Shown piece after piece: positions 1-12,050 of a DNA stretch of 64,000 nt. Each line of letters starts with the position of its first letter. Positions within the stretch are counted from its first letter, which is position 1. This DNA is from Dioszegia crocea (Eukaryota; Basidiomycota; Tremellomycetes; Tremellales; Bulleribasidiaceae). Under the pieces are notes generated by a model, which had not been told where the DNA came from, made no database searches, and saw only the letters and a list, made by a program, of their open reading frames with translations. The position numbers and the translations under genes were made by a program. The stretch is from assembly GCA_001600615.1 (NCBI GenBank), contig BCKK01000005.1:1327559-1391558 (forward strand). Reading direction: 5' to 3'.

Positions 1-137
1 GATTAGCCGAGCCGGTGGATACCGTCATGCCGGCATGATGGACGGAGTTGGGCTCATCTCCGTCCAGAGAGATTATGAATCGGACCCAGCAGCTAGCTGG
101 AACAAGAGCTGGAAACACATCTCTCTACTAGAGTATA

Positions 138-1192
138 ATGACCCTTCGCGTCTTGGCCCTCTGCGGCTTCACACAGAATGCTCACATCTACTCGAAACAG
201 GCGCGTCAGATCAAGTCTTTAGCTTTCGGGAAATTACTGACAGAGGTAGCTTGGGGCGATAAGGAAGACTTGTAAAGATGTCGAATTTGGCAAGTCCCAT
301 TTCCATCATTCACTGATCACCACATCTCTGACACCCACTCAGTATTCCTCGATCCACCAATAATCGTAGAGAAGGCCGACATGCCTTGGAATCAGAATAT
401 GTCAGAATTTAACTCGTCCGCTACGACAGAAGAGGAAGAGCGGACGGCGGAGAATACGCCGAGGGCATGGTGGTTGACGAATGATGACCGGAGCGAGTAC
501 AAGCGTGAGCTCCAGGCCTCCACTTCTTGTGTGATACTGATTAGCTGACTGATTGATAGGGTTTGACGAGACATTAGCGTATCTACATGACTACCTAGTG
601 AAGTCACCTCCGTTTGATGGAATAATGGGATTCTCTCAAGGCGGATGTATGGCTGCTATACTTGCTGCTTTACTTGAAAAGCCGGGCTTTTCGTCTGCTT
701 TCCCATCGGAACCACCAATACAACCTTTCAAATGTCAGTCTGATCTTCACCCTCTTCGCCGAATCAGCTGACATTCCGCAGTCTTCATCTCCGTTGGCGG
801 TTTCCTCCCTTCACCCAAAACTCCAAACCTGAACTCTCTCTTCCCTCTCCCTGCACACCTGCCCACACTGCACATAACGGGCCGGAACGACGTAGTAGTC
901 ACTCCCGAACGAAGTCAGACGCTTATCGATGCGTGCCTTAATAAAAGGGTGGAAATTCATGATGGTGGACATTTCACACCTAGTAAAGCCAGCTGGAGGC
1001 ATTTCTTCCAGTAAGTCCAGGGTTGAGCAATGATGGGCCATGTACTGAATCTCCAGCGCGTACACTTCATCCTTCTTACCTGATGGTACCGATGGAGATG
1101 TTCCACCTCCATCAGCATTCGGACCATCGGGCGCTAATACCCCAACAACCACCCTTAGTAGAGCTCCAACACCGCCTCCTTCCAAGATATAA
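138..1192 (+). CDS. FSH1: FSH1-family serine hydrolase
   Basis: Predicted cytosolic alpha/beta-hydrolase of the fungal FSH1 family; the natural substrate is not known. Six exons (138-200, 250-289, 343-504, 560-733, 782-1010, 1057-1192) join in frame to 267 residues, normal for the family. Visible are the N-terminal LALCGFTQNA segment, the nucleophile elbow GFSQGG with the catalytic Ser, TGRNDVVV with the acid residue, and GGHFTPSK with the catalytic His. The start is the first Met before LRVLALCG. Intron 290-342 opens with GCAAGT, a GC-AG intron. Intron 201-249 also seems to open with GC, but its donor is weak and was placed by homology (continuation LGAIRKTCKDVEFVFLD). The gene is convergent with the coiled-coil gene at 1327-5273, with a 134-bp gap. 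Confidence 0.88.
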
Positions 1193-1326
1193 CACAGACC
1201 ATGACGGATGCAATACATGTTGTAATCACAAAAGACTCTATCTGGTGCACAATGCAAGAAGAGCTAAATCTAGCATACGGACCCAAGAATGAATGTCCGC
1301 GCTACACCCTCTTTCACCCAAACCCG

Positions 1327-4300
1327 CTACGCCGCCCCCCGTTCATCCATCTCCGCCATCCCATCTAACGCCCTATGGCCCGTTCTCGATCCCGAACTCG
1401 CCCTCGCGATCGATGGTACACTCGTTTGCCTCTTGAGAGTAGGCTCCGCAATTGCAGCGGTGGATTTCCGGGGACCCGTGGGTTTGGGAGTGGGCCGATT
1501 GTGCTTGGTTGTATTTCCCAAAACACGAGAAGAGGGAGTAGGAGTAGTGATGGATGATTGACGGTGCAGGGTGGAAGATTGGGGAAGAGCCGGAGTAGGG
1601 GTTTTCGGTTTAGGAGTACTGATTACCATACTCTCCCTTCTGTTCATTTTGAGTATAGTCGACGATGAGGAAGATGTCGATACTGATATCGAACCCGCCG
1701 CGCTTGCAGGCCGACGCATCGCCGCTCCTTGGCTATACGTACTGACTGACAACCTCTTTCCTCCTCCGGGAGTCTCCCCCGGTCGAGCAAGAACAGGAGT
1801 AGACGGTATCCGACTCAAACTACTCCCCAATCTTTTCCTCGTAGGCGTCACATTTCCCCCTCCGGCCCGTGACGCCTGTCTCTGCAAGAGCGTAATTTCC
1901 GTCTCCTTATGATCCAGTGAAATATCCATCAACTCTTTATCCTCCCCTAATTCCCTCACCCTCTTCTCTAGATCGACCATCTTGAGCGTTTCACCAGCAG
2001 ACGCCGCCCTCAGATCAGCCACTTCGGACCGAAGGGTGATTTCAGACATTGTCAACCGATCAATTTCGCTCAGATACGCCGTAAGTCGAGATTGGGCGTC
2101 GAGAGTCGTAGCACTCGACATCTCCCGCTCGACGAATGCCGTACGGGTTTGACTTTCTTGTTCGGCAAGTTGAGTACGGAGGGTGTCGAGCTGCCATTGC
2201 AAGTCGGAAAGATTACGGTCGTGTTCGCGCTGAACTCGATTGGATTGGGCGGTAAGTCTGGCAAGGGACTCATTGGCCGCTTCCAGCTCAGCACGGGTTT
2301 GCTTGACTTCGCCTTGTTGTAAAGAGACGTCGCCGTCTCGCGCCTCGAGCTCACTTCGGGTTGATTCGAGCTGATCTTGGGCTTCCTCGAGTAGGAATCG
2401 GGTGTCTGACACTTCCTCTTCGAGCTGAACCGCCTCGAGCTCCAGTTGGCGTATCCGGTCGGATTGATCTGTGGCCGCAGAAGAACCTCGGAGCTGCCAA
2501 TCAGCACAAAGTTCAAGCCAAGGAATGAGACAACTCACCGATTCCGCCAACTCGTCCCTTTCAGCCTCAATCTCCCGCAACTTCTCCTTTAACTCCCTTA
2601 TCTCCCCATCGGCCCTCACTCGTCCTTCATCAACCTCAAACTGCTTCGTCCCCACTTTATCTCTCAATTGCTGAACCACCATATCCTTCTCCGCCAACTT
2701 CCTCTCCCACACTCTCGCTTCCGCCCTCATATTCGCCTCTCCAAGCTGACAAGTCTCCAACTCGGACTCTCGAAGACTGAGCAAGTTCCGCAGCGTATCG
2801 ACCTCCGATACCCTCACGGCCATCTCGGCGTTGCGAATTTCGCACGAGGCCATATGCGACGCAAACTCATCGACGGTGACTTCGAGCTGATGTGTCACGT
2901 CGTCAAGTTCTGAAGTCTTGGCCTGGAGGAGGGATGTGGACTCCATGAGGCAATTCCTCAGCTCTGCCTTCTCTTGCTCGATAGCAGCGACAGCGAGTGG
3001 TAATTCCGAGTTGACCCGAGTGAGCTCGATGATTTGCGCCGCTTGTTGATCTCGGATATCGGCACTGTGCGAAAGTGCCAGATCCATCCGTTTGACTCGT
3101 TCAGTGAGGTTGTCATGGGCGTCTTGGAGCTGTTCGAAGTAGTCTTCATTCTCCACCATCGCTTGGCGCATCTGTTCTAACGCTACTTCGTTAACTTTCG
3201 TATCCCGCATGACTCGCAGAGACCAACTGACCATGACACCTCTCCTCCGCACTGCTCTCTGCCTTCTTCAATTCCCCTTGCATCTCATCGACGACTTTCC
3301 ACGCCGCCTCATTCTCACTAGACTCATCCTCCAATTCCTTCTTCAACATCTCCACCTCCTTCTGTAGCGCATCAATCGTCATCGCGTTCTCACGAACTTG
3401 GGCATCGAGCGCTCGAGTGTGCTCAGTGTGCGCCTCAATGAGCTGACGCGAGAGACCAGAGGGGAGTGGCGAGTAACCGATAGGGGATGAGGGATGAGAT
3501 CGGGATTCGGGCGTATAGTAAGATGTCCGACCTGGATCTTGGGGAGTGGCTGAAGTTGTAGGTGTTGAATGAGCAAGGTATGCCGCGCTCCGGGTAGACG
3601 AGGGACTTTCGTCGATCGTAGTGAGCTGAGTCCCCGTCCATCCTTCTAGCGTATTGACCATATCGACCCCGAGGTCCAATTCGACATTCTGATCCAACTC
3701 CCCCTCGACTCCTTCATCCTCCATCTCCTCAATGCTTTCGGGTACACTCTGCATGCTCTCCCGCTTGCCTTCGTCAGGTGGTGTACTGAGGCCAAAGGCA
3801 TCAAGGGAGATCCGTTTGGAAACCATGGGTGAGAGCATGACTTCGAAGGGGGATTCAGAGCGGCTGGCGCGGTCTGAGAATGTCGGGACGGGTGGTGAGA
3901 GTGAAGGGGTGGGGCAAGGAGTAGAAGCGGGGGATTCAGATAGGCGAGCATAGGTGTCTCGCGAGAAGAACCGGATGGCTAGATGTATAAGCTCGCTTTC
4001 TGATCATGGTGGTCTGGAGGACTTACAGCCTTTCTCATGCTTGGCCACATCGGATAAGATGCCCTTCTGCTTGTCTTCCTTGGTTCCTCCCGGTGTACCA
4101 TGCGGCAGATCCTCAGCTTGGTGCAAGAGATCCAGCCCGTCGTCCAGCTCCTCATTGGGTGTTCGAGGCCGATCGCCATAGTTCGAAGCGTCGTAGTCTT
4201 CGATATCGACAGAAGTGCGGCGATCCCACTCGAGAGGTACAGGATGCGGATGTTGGGTTGTCGAAGGGAGAGAAAGGCGAGGAGGGGAGATTGAGTATCC

Positions 4301-5273
4301 GGCTTTACCATTTGCAGGTGTTGATAAGTGGCCTAATGCTGTCAGCGTGGATCCACATTGGAACAGCGGTAAGACTCACGGGGAAGTGCAGTCTGTCGTC
4401 TAGGAGATAGATCGACTGACTGGCCTCGGATGTGCAGAATGGGTGAAGGCGAAATTGATGTTCGGGGAGCGATACGAGTAGGTGAAACGGGCGTCTCATA
4501 CCCTTCGAGCGAAATCTCAATATCGGCCGCTCGGGCCTGTGAGAAGTCGATGGCGCCCCTCGAACGGCTGGTCTTGATGTACATCTCGGGTAAAGCCGGG
4601 ACTGGAGCGTCGATACTGGGTCGGTATTCTGACCAGGTTAGCTCGGTCCTTGAAAATTCATGATAGGGCATAACTCACCATCCGTCTCCCCGCTCGATCT
4701 GACACTAGGCATACTCTTCACAGCCTTCAAACTCCCCTTTCTCGCCCTCTTCTTCTTTGCGCTGCCCCATGTTCCCATCCATCCTCGCCTCTCAAGTTCC
4801 TCATCATCTCGCACGGGCACTTCTTCATCCACACTCCCGCTCAACCTCTCTTCTCTATTCCCATCATCGACCAGATCCTCCTTCTTCTTATCACGCTTCG
4901 ACTTTGATTTGAGCGCAGATAGACTGGGATGATGAGCCAATGTCCGAAGGATAGAGGGTGTTCGAGCTCTGCGGCCGGGTGTAGTCGCTTGATATGCCTG
5001 ATCAGGAGTGAAGACGGGTCGATCGAGATCGATGGATTGCTGTGTGTCGAATAGGTATCGGCCGGAGGTGATATCAGGGAGGGGGGATTCGAGAGATGAG
5101 GAAGGTCGAGAGGCGAGGTAGGCGCCTGCTGAATCTGGTCGGGAGGGTTGGAGAGTTAGGTGTAGGTGGTGTGGGGATTTTGTGAGTTTCTTGCCTGGGG
5201 ATAGAGTGCGCGAGGGTTTTGTAGGTGATGGGGGACGACCGAATGGGTTTAGGCGGTGGAAGAGGTCTGACAT
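1327..5273 (-). CDS. Large coiled-coil protein of unknown function
   Basis: I do not recognise this protein. Six exons (5273-4679, 4628-4380, 4332-4027, 3978-3232, 3194-2539, 2493-1327) give 1239 residues in one frame. The N-terminal third is basic and Ser/Pro-rich (FGRPPSPTKPSRTLSPGKK), followed by acidic linkers. About 500 central residues are heptad-rich coiled coil (long Glu/Gln/Arg/Leu runs such as QLELEAVQLEEEVSDTR). The C-terminus is again basic, low-complexity and Ser/Thr/Pro-rich with TPKPKTPTP repeats. This layout suits a cytoskeletal, spindle-pole or polarity scaffold, which is inference only. Intron 3195-3231 is just 37 nt and intron 2494-2538 is a 45-nt in-frame intron that would otherwise be read through. 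No transmembrane segment is evident. The upstream region holds a CA repeat. Confidence 0.75.
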
Positions 5274-6160
5274 TGTGCGACAATGTGAGGGATGTTAGTG
5301 GTGGTGGATAGAGAGGTATGGATGTTGGTGAGTAATGAGAAAACAAGGTGTTGAGTAGATGTTGACTGAACTTCTACGCAGTACACACACACACACACAC
5401 ACACACATCCACACGCACACAACCGCGTCATTGCCGAGTGGTGGATCTGCGCTTGCTACATGTGGACTCACTGCTCGTCGACCTCTGCTTTCGTACATTG
5501 ACCATATATATCATGTGAGCTTCCTTCATATGGGGACCGCAAAATCCAGCAGCGGCACATCGCTCACACCCTCTCTGCTCAGCGCTCAGTCGGCGAATCC
5601 TTGCCTCCGCCCTCAGGAACTCTGTGAATGCCGGTCAAGCGCGTCGAGACAGTGTGACGGGGTAGACCACCCTATGTAAGCGAGGAGTGACCACTGAACC
5701 TTGAACCTCACCGCAATGCTGTGTATACGCAGTATGTATGCAGCCCAGTGCGCACAGTGCATGGCTCGGGCTCCTCCTCATCGTTTGTTTATAGGTCACA
5801 GTCACAATTGCTTAATCCGGCAATAGATGCTTAAGGCGTGACTAATTTGTCACGTTCATTTGAGGAATGTCACGCTGCAGGCGACTCATGACTCGAGAGT
5901 TGAGAATTCGAGACTTTCCAGCTTGCGCTGCTGTGCCACAACCGATCTCTCCATTCTGAAGGACCGGCCGTTATGCGCTTCCAGAATCTCTAAATGCGGC
6001 CATTGTGACTGGAAAAGGCATGACCCCTTAACCCACACAAGGCGCACACAGCTATCAAAGGATGGGTCCCTTTCGAGTCACTCAACGTCCTGACCCACAC
6101 GACGAACGATGACTCGACGGACCCTCACTTCATCCATCCTCCATCCATCACCCATCCAAG
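5274..6160. promoter_or_regulatory. Divergent promoter region, coiled-coil gene / hexosaminidase
   Basis: 887 bp between two divergent genes. It holds the AC microsatellite at 5383-5407 and, just before the hexosaminidase start, a pyrimidine-rich stretch with CATCCATC units (6128-6157). No convincing coding exon or RNA gene was seen. Confidence 0.6.
5383..5407. repeat. (AC)n microsatellite
   Basis: About 12 perfect AC units followed by an imperfect ACACGCACAC tail, about 110 bp upstream of the start of the coiled-coil gene (minus strand). It is likely length-polymorphic. Confidence 0.95.
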
Positions 6161-8359
6161 ATGACGCCTAGAATTCCCACGCCCCCTCCTATCGAGCCGC
6201 CTCCCCGAGCTGAGTTCCCCGTCCTCCGCGTCGTTCCCTTACCCACGACCTTCACAACCGGATCTACACCCATCATCATCTCCTCCGACCTATCCTTTGT
6301 CCTCCTCAATGGAGCCTCGGCGGATGCTCAGCCTCTCAATGACGTCCCCGCCGACCTGTTCCGCGCGATAAAGAGGACCAGGACTCGGCTTATGGAGACT
6401 CGCCATCAGTACCTCTCTCCGACCGGAGGGTCCGAGTTCTTCCCGGTCGCCAATACTGCCAACCAGCCACAGCTGACTTTTATCCACATCAGGCTCCTCA
6501 AATCCTCTAGCCAGGCTGGTAGGAGTATCGCGGAATGTGCCCGCGCCAAAGCGGAAGATAGGCCCGATCTTGAGGCGTACACCCTCTCGATCCCTCTCCA
6601 GGGCGCCGCGGAGATCACCTCTACGTCGTGTCTCGGCCTCTTACGAGGCCTGACCACCCTGGAGCAGCTCGTCTTCCACCTGCCCAATATCTCCACCGCG
6701 ACACAGGGGGCTGGCCGGGAGGACGAAGATGGTGATCATTACGCTCCCTTTGCTCCGTATCACATTGATGATCGACCCGCATTCGGCTGGAGGGGCCTGA
6801 TGCTGGACACATCGAGGAATTGGTACGGTCTTGAAGCTATCAAAAAGGTACGACATCGGGCTAGACTATACACGCGCTGTAAGCTGATGAGCGTAGCTTC
6901 TTGATACCATGTCCTTTGTCAAGCTGAACGTCTTTCACTGGTGAGTGATCCCCCCGTCGATGTTGCTTGATGCTGACTTTCGCAGGCATATCACCGATTC
7001 CAACTCCTGGCCGTTGGACTTGAAAGACCGGCCCGAGCTCGCGGACAAAGGAGCCTACTCGTCTGCCCAGAAATACAGCGAAGTCGAGATCAGAGACTTG
7101 ATCGACTACGGGCTTGAGGTGAGTAATCAACATTCTCTCGTCTACACGCATTGCTGATGCCTATAGCGCGGAATTGACACCTTCTTCGAGGTCGATATAC
7201 CAGGCCACACAACCTCACTCGCTGGCTCCCACCCTGAACACATCGCGAGCGCAAACATCCTCCCTGCTAATCCATACTCCAACCAGCCTCCAGCGGGTCA
7301 ATTGCGATTCGCGACGGATGCGACTGTGGAGTGGACGAAGGGACTGATGAGGGATATGGTACGCCTTATTGGAGATGGAGAGTATGTTGGGACTGGGGGA
7401 GACGAGGTTAATGAGAGGTGCATGGTGAGTCTTATCGAATTGTAGATAATGTCTCATCAGCTGACACATCATAAGGTGGCAGACCCCGTCACGCGCGCTT
7501 CACTCAATGACAAAGGCATCACTCTTGATGAAGCGCTCGATCATTTTCTTGGAGAAGTTCACGCTCCGATTCTTGCGGCGGGCAAAACTCCAGTGGTTTG
7601 GCAAGACATGGTGAGTCAAAATACTGCTTGTCTGGACGGAACTCTAGCTGACATTGCCTCTCAGGTCCTATCTCACGGACATGTGCCTCACTTGACCAAG
7701 CAAGCCGTCGTCAAGATCTGGCAAGGCGTAGGCAAGGATGCCAAAAGGGTGATTGAGAAGGGATTCAGGATCGTCCACGCCCCCGGACTAGTCTTCTCTC
7801 TCGTGAGTACCTTCCACGCCAAGGGGCATCACTGACAATCAGGACGGCGGTCAAGGCAGCTGGATTGCAACTCCGCACGGAGACGATAACGTCAATAACT
7901 ACAGGACATGGGCCAAGATGATGTCTTACGACCCGTACGCGTGTATCCGCAACGAGAACGGTGTTGAAGATGAGCAATTGAAAAAGCTTGTCCTTGGTGG
8001 TCAAGCAAGTATGTGGTCTGAACAGACTGACGAAACGAATCTCGAGTGTGTTATTTGGCCGAGGACGGCCGCGGTCGCTGATCTCTATTGGACGGGCGAT
8101 AAGGTTGGGGGAGGATATCCAAGGAGTAAGTCTCAGCTATTTCGAGGAATAGAGTACGAAGGTGCTGATGTACAGATACGATTGAAGCGTTGGCGAGGAT
8201 GCACGATGTTCGATATCGGATGGTGGACCGGGGTGTGCGGGCTATCCCCCTTCAGCCGCATTGGTGTGCTTTGCGTCCAGGTGGGTCGTTTCGCTCTTCA
8301 GATTGCCCTAGATGTGACCGAAACTAATAGAGGCAGAGCTAAGCGTGCACAGAGCGTGA
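6161..8359 (+). CDS. Beta-N-acetylhexosaminidase, glycoside hydrolase family 20
   Basis: Enzyme of the GH20 family, which removes terminal beta-linked GlcNAc/GalNAc from chitin oligomers or glycans. Nine exons (6161-6847, 6897-6940, 6986-7118, 7167-7424, 7476-7610, 7665-7802, 7843-8125, 8176-8280, 8337-8359) give 601 residues. Visible are the N-terminal GH20b-like domain, the barrel opening FGWRGLMLDTSRNW, the HWHITDSNSWPL strand, FEVDIPGH, and GTGGDEVNE with the catalytic Asp-Glu pair. GGQASMWSEQTDETN and WPRTAAVAD are typical C-terminal family motifs. Family members are usually secreted or lysosomal, but this start (MTPRIPTPPP) has no signal peptide and no upstream exon supplying one was found. 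The enzyme may therefore be intracellular, or a first exon is missing. Convergent with the next gene. Confidence 0.9.
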
Positions 8360-8426
8360 AGCGGGAATTTTATCAGATCCTTACATCTACTCTGTTGATT
8401 ACATGCACTACAATCTCCCCCACAAA

Positions 8427-9805
8427 TCACGCATCTGTATACTCCACGGGAACATAGTGTTTCTCCATCAACCGCTGAAGCACGTCCGTCGGTAATCCCT
8501 CCATCCTCACCCCTCCAGGCCCCTCCATACTTTCAGCACTAGTCAAAACATTATAAATCGCCTCTTCCACTGAATCTGCTACCGCCTCAAATAAGCCATT
8601 GATCCCTTCTGTGTCGATCAAGTCGATGGATTGGGTCACTGTTGGAGTGAAGCGGGTGACTGATGCGTCTTTGGGTATATGGGCAGCTGTGGAAAATGCG
8701 AAGAAAATGTCGCCGGAGGAGTTGGAGCCTGAAGGTAGTCAGCACGATCGTTCGAGTGGCACGAAGATGCAGACATACCCCATCCGCCGACACGAGCTAG
8801 ACCGACAGTTGCGCCTGGAACGTCAGCGATGTCGCTATATGTGCAAGGATAGTGCTTACGCGTTGCGAGTCTTTTGAGCTGGATGGGTAGGAGTGGAGCC
8901 TGTGCTCATCAGTACTACTGTATATCGGGATTGGAAGTACAGAGACGACTTACATCCGTAGCGATGACGATGATGATAGACCCATCCTTCTTTCTCTCCT
9001 GTACAGGTGGTGCTGGCTCCTTCCCCGCAGACTGCGCTGCCTCCTCACTCATGATCAGTCTCCCTATGGGCACGTTCCCAATGGTGAGATCGCGCTTAGC
9101 TCCATAGTTCTACTGCATCAGCACCACCTTTGCCATCTGACTTACAGCCTGTACCAACGCTCCAACCGTATACTCCACCTTCTCCTCCTTCCCATCCTTC
9201 TTAATCACACCCTGTACCACCCTACTCGCACTTCCCGTCCCACCCTTATAACCCTGACAACACATGCCCGTTCCACCACCCGTATTACCCTCTGGCACCC
9301 TACCCGCACTAGCCCTCTCAATGCCCCTGACTACCATATCCGACTTAACAGCCATGGCGCCTATATCACTCATATACCCATCAAATGTCTCTCCTACTAC
9401 CGGCAACAGAAACCAATCCGCCATCCCATTTTTATCCTTATATCTCTCCACCGCATACTCGTATATTCCCGAATAACACGGTCCGACCGCAAAAGAGTTG
9501 GTAATGATCACTGGAGAGTTGAGAATCCCAGTTTCGTCAATCCAGTGACTACCTGTCATCTCTCCACTCCCGTTGAATTTGAAGAAGGCGGCATGACAGC
9601 CATCGTGGAACCAATCGCGTCGGGGGAGGATGGTAGTTACGCCGGTGTTGACGATGGTAGGGGTTGTTCGGCAGAGTGACTCGGTATGGACCAGAACGCC
9701 AGGAACGTCAGTTAGTGAGTTGAGTGGGCCGGTGGGGTAGCGGCCGATAATGATGTTGGGGATGATATCTCGGATACGACCTCGGGGGTTTGTAGAGGTG
9801 GTCAT
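8427..9805 (-). CDS. DmpA-type L-aminopeptidase/D-esterase (peptidase family S58/P1)
   Basis: N-terminal-nucleophile aminopeptidase of the DmpA family. Members are made as a precursor that cleaves itself before a Ser or Thr nucleophile and then release N-terminal residues. Five exons (9805-9146, 9109-8954, 8899-8860, 8814-8779, 8728-8427) give 397 residues, near the usual length of about 375. Family-typical segments are [24 protein letters not shown], the glycine-rich [25 protein letters not shown], and [14 protein letters not shown], which holds the likely cleavage site and nucleophile region. No signal peptide is seen. Fungal members probably came from bacteria long ago, but here introns and base composition match the neighbours. 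It is convergent with the hexosaminidase, whose stop is 67 bp away. Confidence 0.88.
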
Positions 9806-10321
9806 GGGTGGTCACTGGTGAGCGGATAGACGTCGATGTTAAGACGGGAATGCGTGAGGACACTTGAGGATGTATTGGCCGATATACACGATCGACCGAC
9901 AGGGAGCTGGTATCTATAGGCCGCATGGTGCATGGGTGAAGTGAAGCCGCATGGGTGCAGAACTACCGAACTCATCCCGGATCCGATATACATACGATCG
10001 ACTCGTTCACATCTATAAATACAGTCACTGAGTCAACTTTCGCCTCAGGATTCGAGTAGCATTGGTAAGGCAGATGCAGATGCGCTGATGGCTGTAGGTC
10101 ATTGGATGTGAGTCTTCAAATTTGAGCTACCGGGTATGATCCGTCTACTTGAAAGTCACACCGGACTTCTTCGGCAGGAGGCGCCAATGGACGATTGGCA
10201 CGTCGTTGATGTGATACTGAGCAAAGCTGTTCCTACGCAAGCGCTAGCCTGATAATGCTTACATGACTGGACTGACTAGGACCTAGATAAAACATACTGA
10301 ATACCAAGAACCTCGCAAAGA
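9806..10321. other. Intergenic region, no gene seen
   Basis: 516 bp between the DmpA-like start and the 3' end of the dehydrogenase copy, both on the minus strand. It serves as the upstream region of the aminopeptidase gene. I see no coding exon, tRNA or long repeat. Confidence 0.6.
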
Positions 10322-11682
10322 TCAAGGGCGAATAGCGATCTTGAGCGCATCCCTCGACGCCATCTTATCCAACGCCTTCTGATAGTCCTTGAGTGCAAAG
10401 ACATCAGTGACCATGCCCTCCGTCCTGACCTTCTTGCTGCATAGTAATTCGACAGCGCGAGGGAAGCAGAAGACGTGGGCTAAAGAGCCGATGATGCTGC
10501 AATTGTCAGCCCATGAGCCCATCGTGTCGACGGTTTGAAGCTCGGACTCACTTGATCTCATTCAAGAAGATCTTGGTAGGGCTCCAGGAAACCCGAGCGG
10601 AATCGGCGTACACTCCATAGACGAGTAAAGTGCCTCCCCTACTGACGTATTCGATCGATTCATTCACGATGGTTTCAGCACCGTTGCATTCCGCCACCAC
10701 GTCAAAGCCGTCTATGTCGTCAGCTCCAACTTCCAGTACCCTGACGTAGGACGGCGGCAAACATACAGGGATTTTCCACCTTGAGCTGGTCCCATTGTTT
10801 CTTGGCTGCCTCGCCATCTCGCTCCAGGTCGAGATAATGGTCTGCCGCCTGCAGCTTGCGCGCAATGTCCATCTTGATTCCCTTGTTGGCGGCGATAGTG
10901 ACGGACGAAGCGCCACCGAGCTGAGCACATCAGTCAGATATCTAGCGTTAATAATGGCAGACAACGATTCTCCTACTGACCTTGAGCAGCTGAGCCAAGA
11001 TGATGCCCGTAGGACCCGCCCCAATCAACAGAACCTTGGCTCCAAACGCCATTTTGATCTTGTCCATCCCGTGAATGGCGCAGCTCGCAGGCTCAAGAAG
11101 GGTAGCCTCTTCATCGGTCAAGCTGTGGATTTTGAAGACCTTTGAGAACTTGCTGTTGGCTCAGCTATGTACTGCCTCTGGATCAGAGCGAAAACTACTC
11201 ACAATGCCACATACTGGGCGAAACCTCCGGGGGTGATGAGTCCCTTCGGGAGGAAATTCTCACAGTAAAGCATCTTGCCCTGTCTGCAGAAATGACAGTG
11301 ATGACATGATTCTAATCGTCAGTCTGAATCACCACTAGTCATAGGCACCACTCACCAATGGGGTCTCCAACAACCTTGTCACCTTCAGCGAAACCCTGGA
11401 CTTTGCTGCCGAGAGCGACGATGGTCCCGACGACCTCATGCCCCGGGATGAGAGGGAATTCGGCAATGAATTCTCCTTCGTGAATGTGAGCCTAAGCCAT
11501 CAGTCGGGGAATTCCGTCGTGTTGGGCTCTTAAGAGCTCACGTCGGTGCCACACATTCCACACATGTCCACCTTGAGCAAAACCTCGTCCTCCTTCAAGT
11601 CGGGAATGGGCACTTGCTTGATTTTGAATTCTCGTGGCTTAGTGTACCACAGCGCCGTCATGTCTCCTGTAGGTATCGGCAT
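10322..11682 (-). CDS. Zinc-dependent polyol dehydrogenase, D-arabinitol dehydrogenase-like, copy 1
   Basis: Medium-chain dehydrogenase/reductase closest to fungal D-arabinitol dehydrogenases, which interconvert polyols and ketoses with NAD(P). Seven exons (11682-11542, 11491-11356, 11311-11203, 11152-10981, 10920-10767, 10711-10552, 10496-10322) give 348 residues. Visible are the catalytic zinc ligands MCGMCGTD and PGHEVVG, the structural-zinc cysteines in [15 protein letters not shown], and the Rossmann motif [15 protein letters not shown]. It ends ALKIAIRP. It is a tandem duplicate of the gene at 12051-13409, with all seven exon lengths identical (141, 136, 109, 172, 154, 160, 175 nt). A TATATAGG element lies about 100 bp upstream of the start on the minus strand. 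The exact polyol is inferred. Confidence 0.88.
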
Positions 11683-12050
11683 GGCGTCTGTTGTCTGTGG
11701 ATGATGTATGTGGTCTGCAGGTATGATCAGTGCGTTGGCGCGGGCTCGGAGGGGTAAAGGGATAAGACTAGGGACCAGCTCCTATATAAACAGAAGCCCC
11801 GAGAAAGAAGCTTGACGCCTTGCTTCTTGAGGTACACACACATCCCTATCGTCAGTAGGTCACAAGACCAGTTCCAAAGGGATCCTTTCAAACCGGAATG
11901 AGGGAAAGGTTGGTGAGTGTACAGGGTCAACAAGATTCAAAGGGGGGTCCGTGTCTAAATTTCAGATCTCAAAGCTGCATGGTTCAGTTCTGGGCTAACC
12001 AATGTATTGACTGACTCTACTGGATTCTGACTGATTGATTCCCTTGGGCC
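11683..12050. promoter_or_regulatory. Spacer between the tandem dehydrogenases
   Basis: 368 bp holding the promoter of copy 1 and the 3' flank of copy 2. A TATATAAA-like element at 11779-11790 reads as TATATAGG on the minus strand and is well placed for copy 1. The gene bodies are similar but the spacer shows no obvious copy of the region upstream of copy 2. Confidence 0.5.

Noticed and set aside
5383..5407. AC repeat as part of a coding exon (THTHTHIHTHTT reading)
   Set aside because: Simple repeats give open frames in all phases; it lies upstream of a well placed start codon.
9806..10321. tRNA or other RNA gene in intergenic DNA
   Set aside because: No A-box/B-box pair with cloverleaf arms was found by eye here or in the other spacers. 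A covariance-model search would be decisive.
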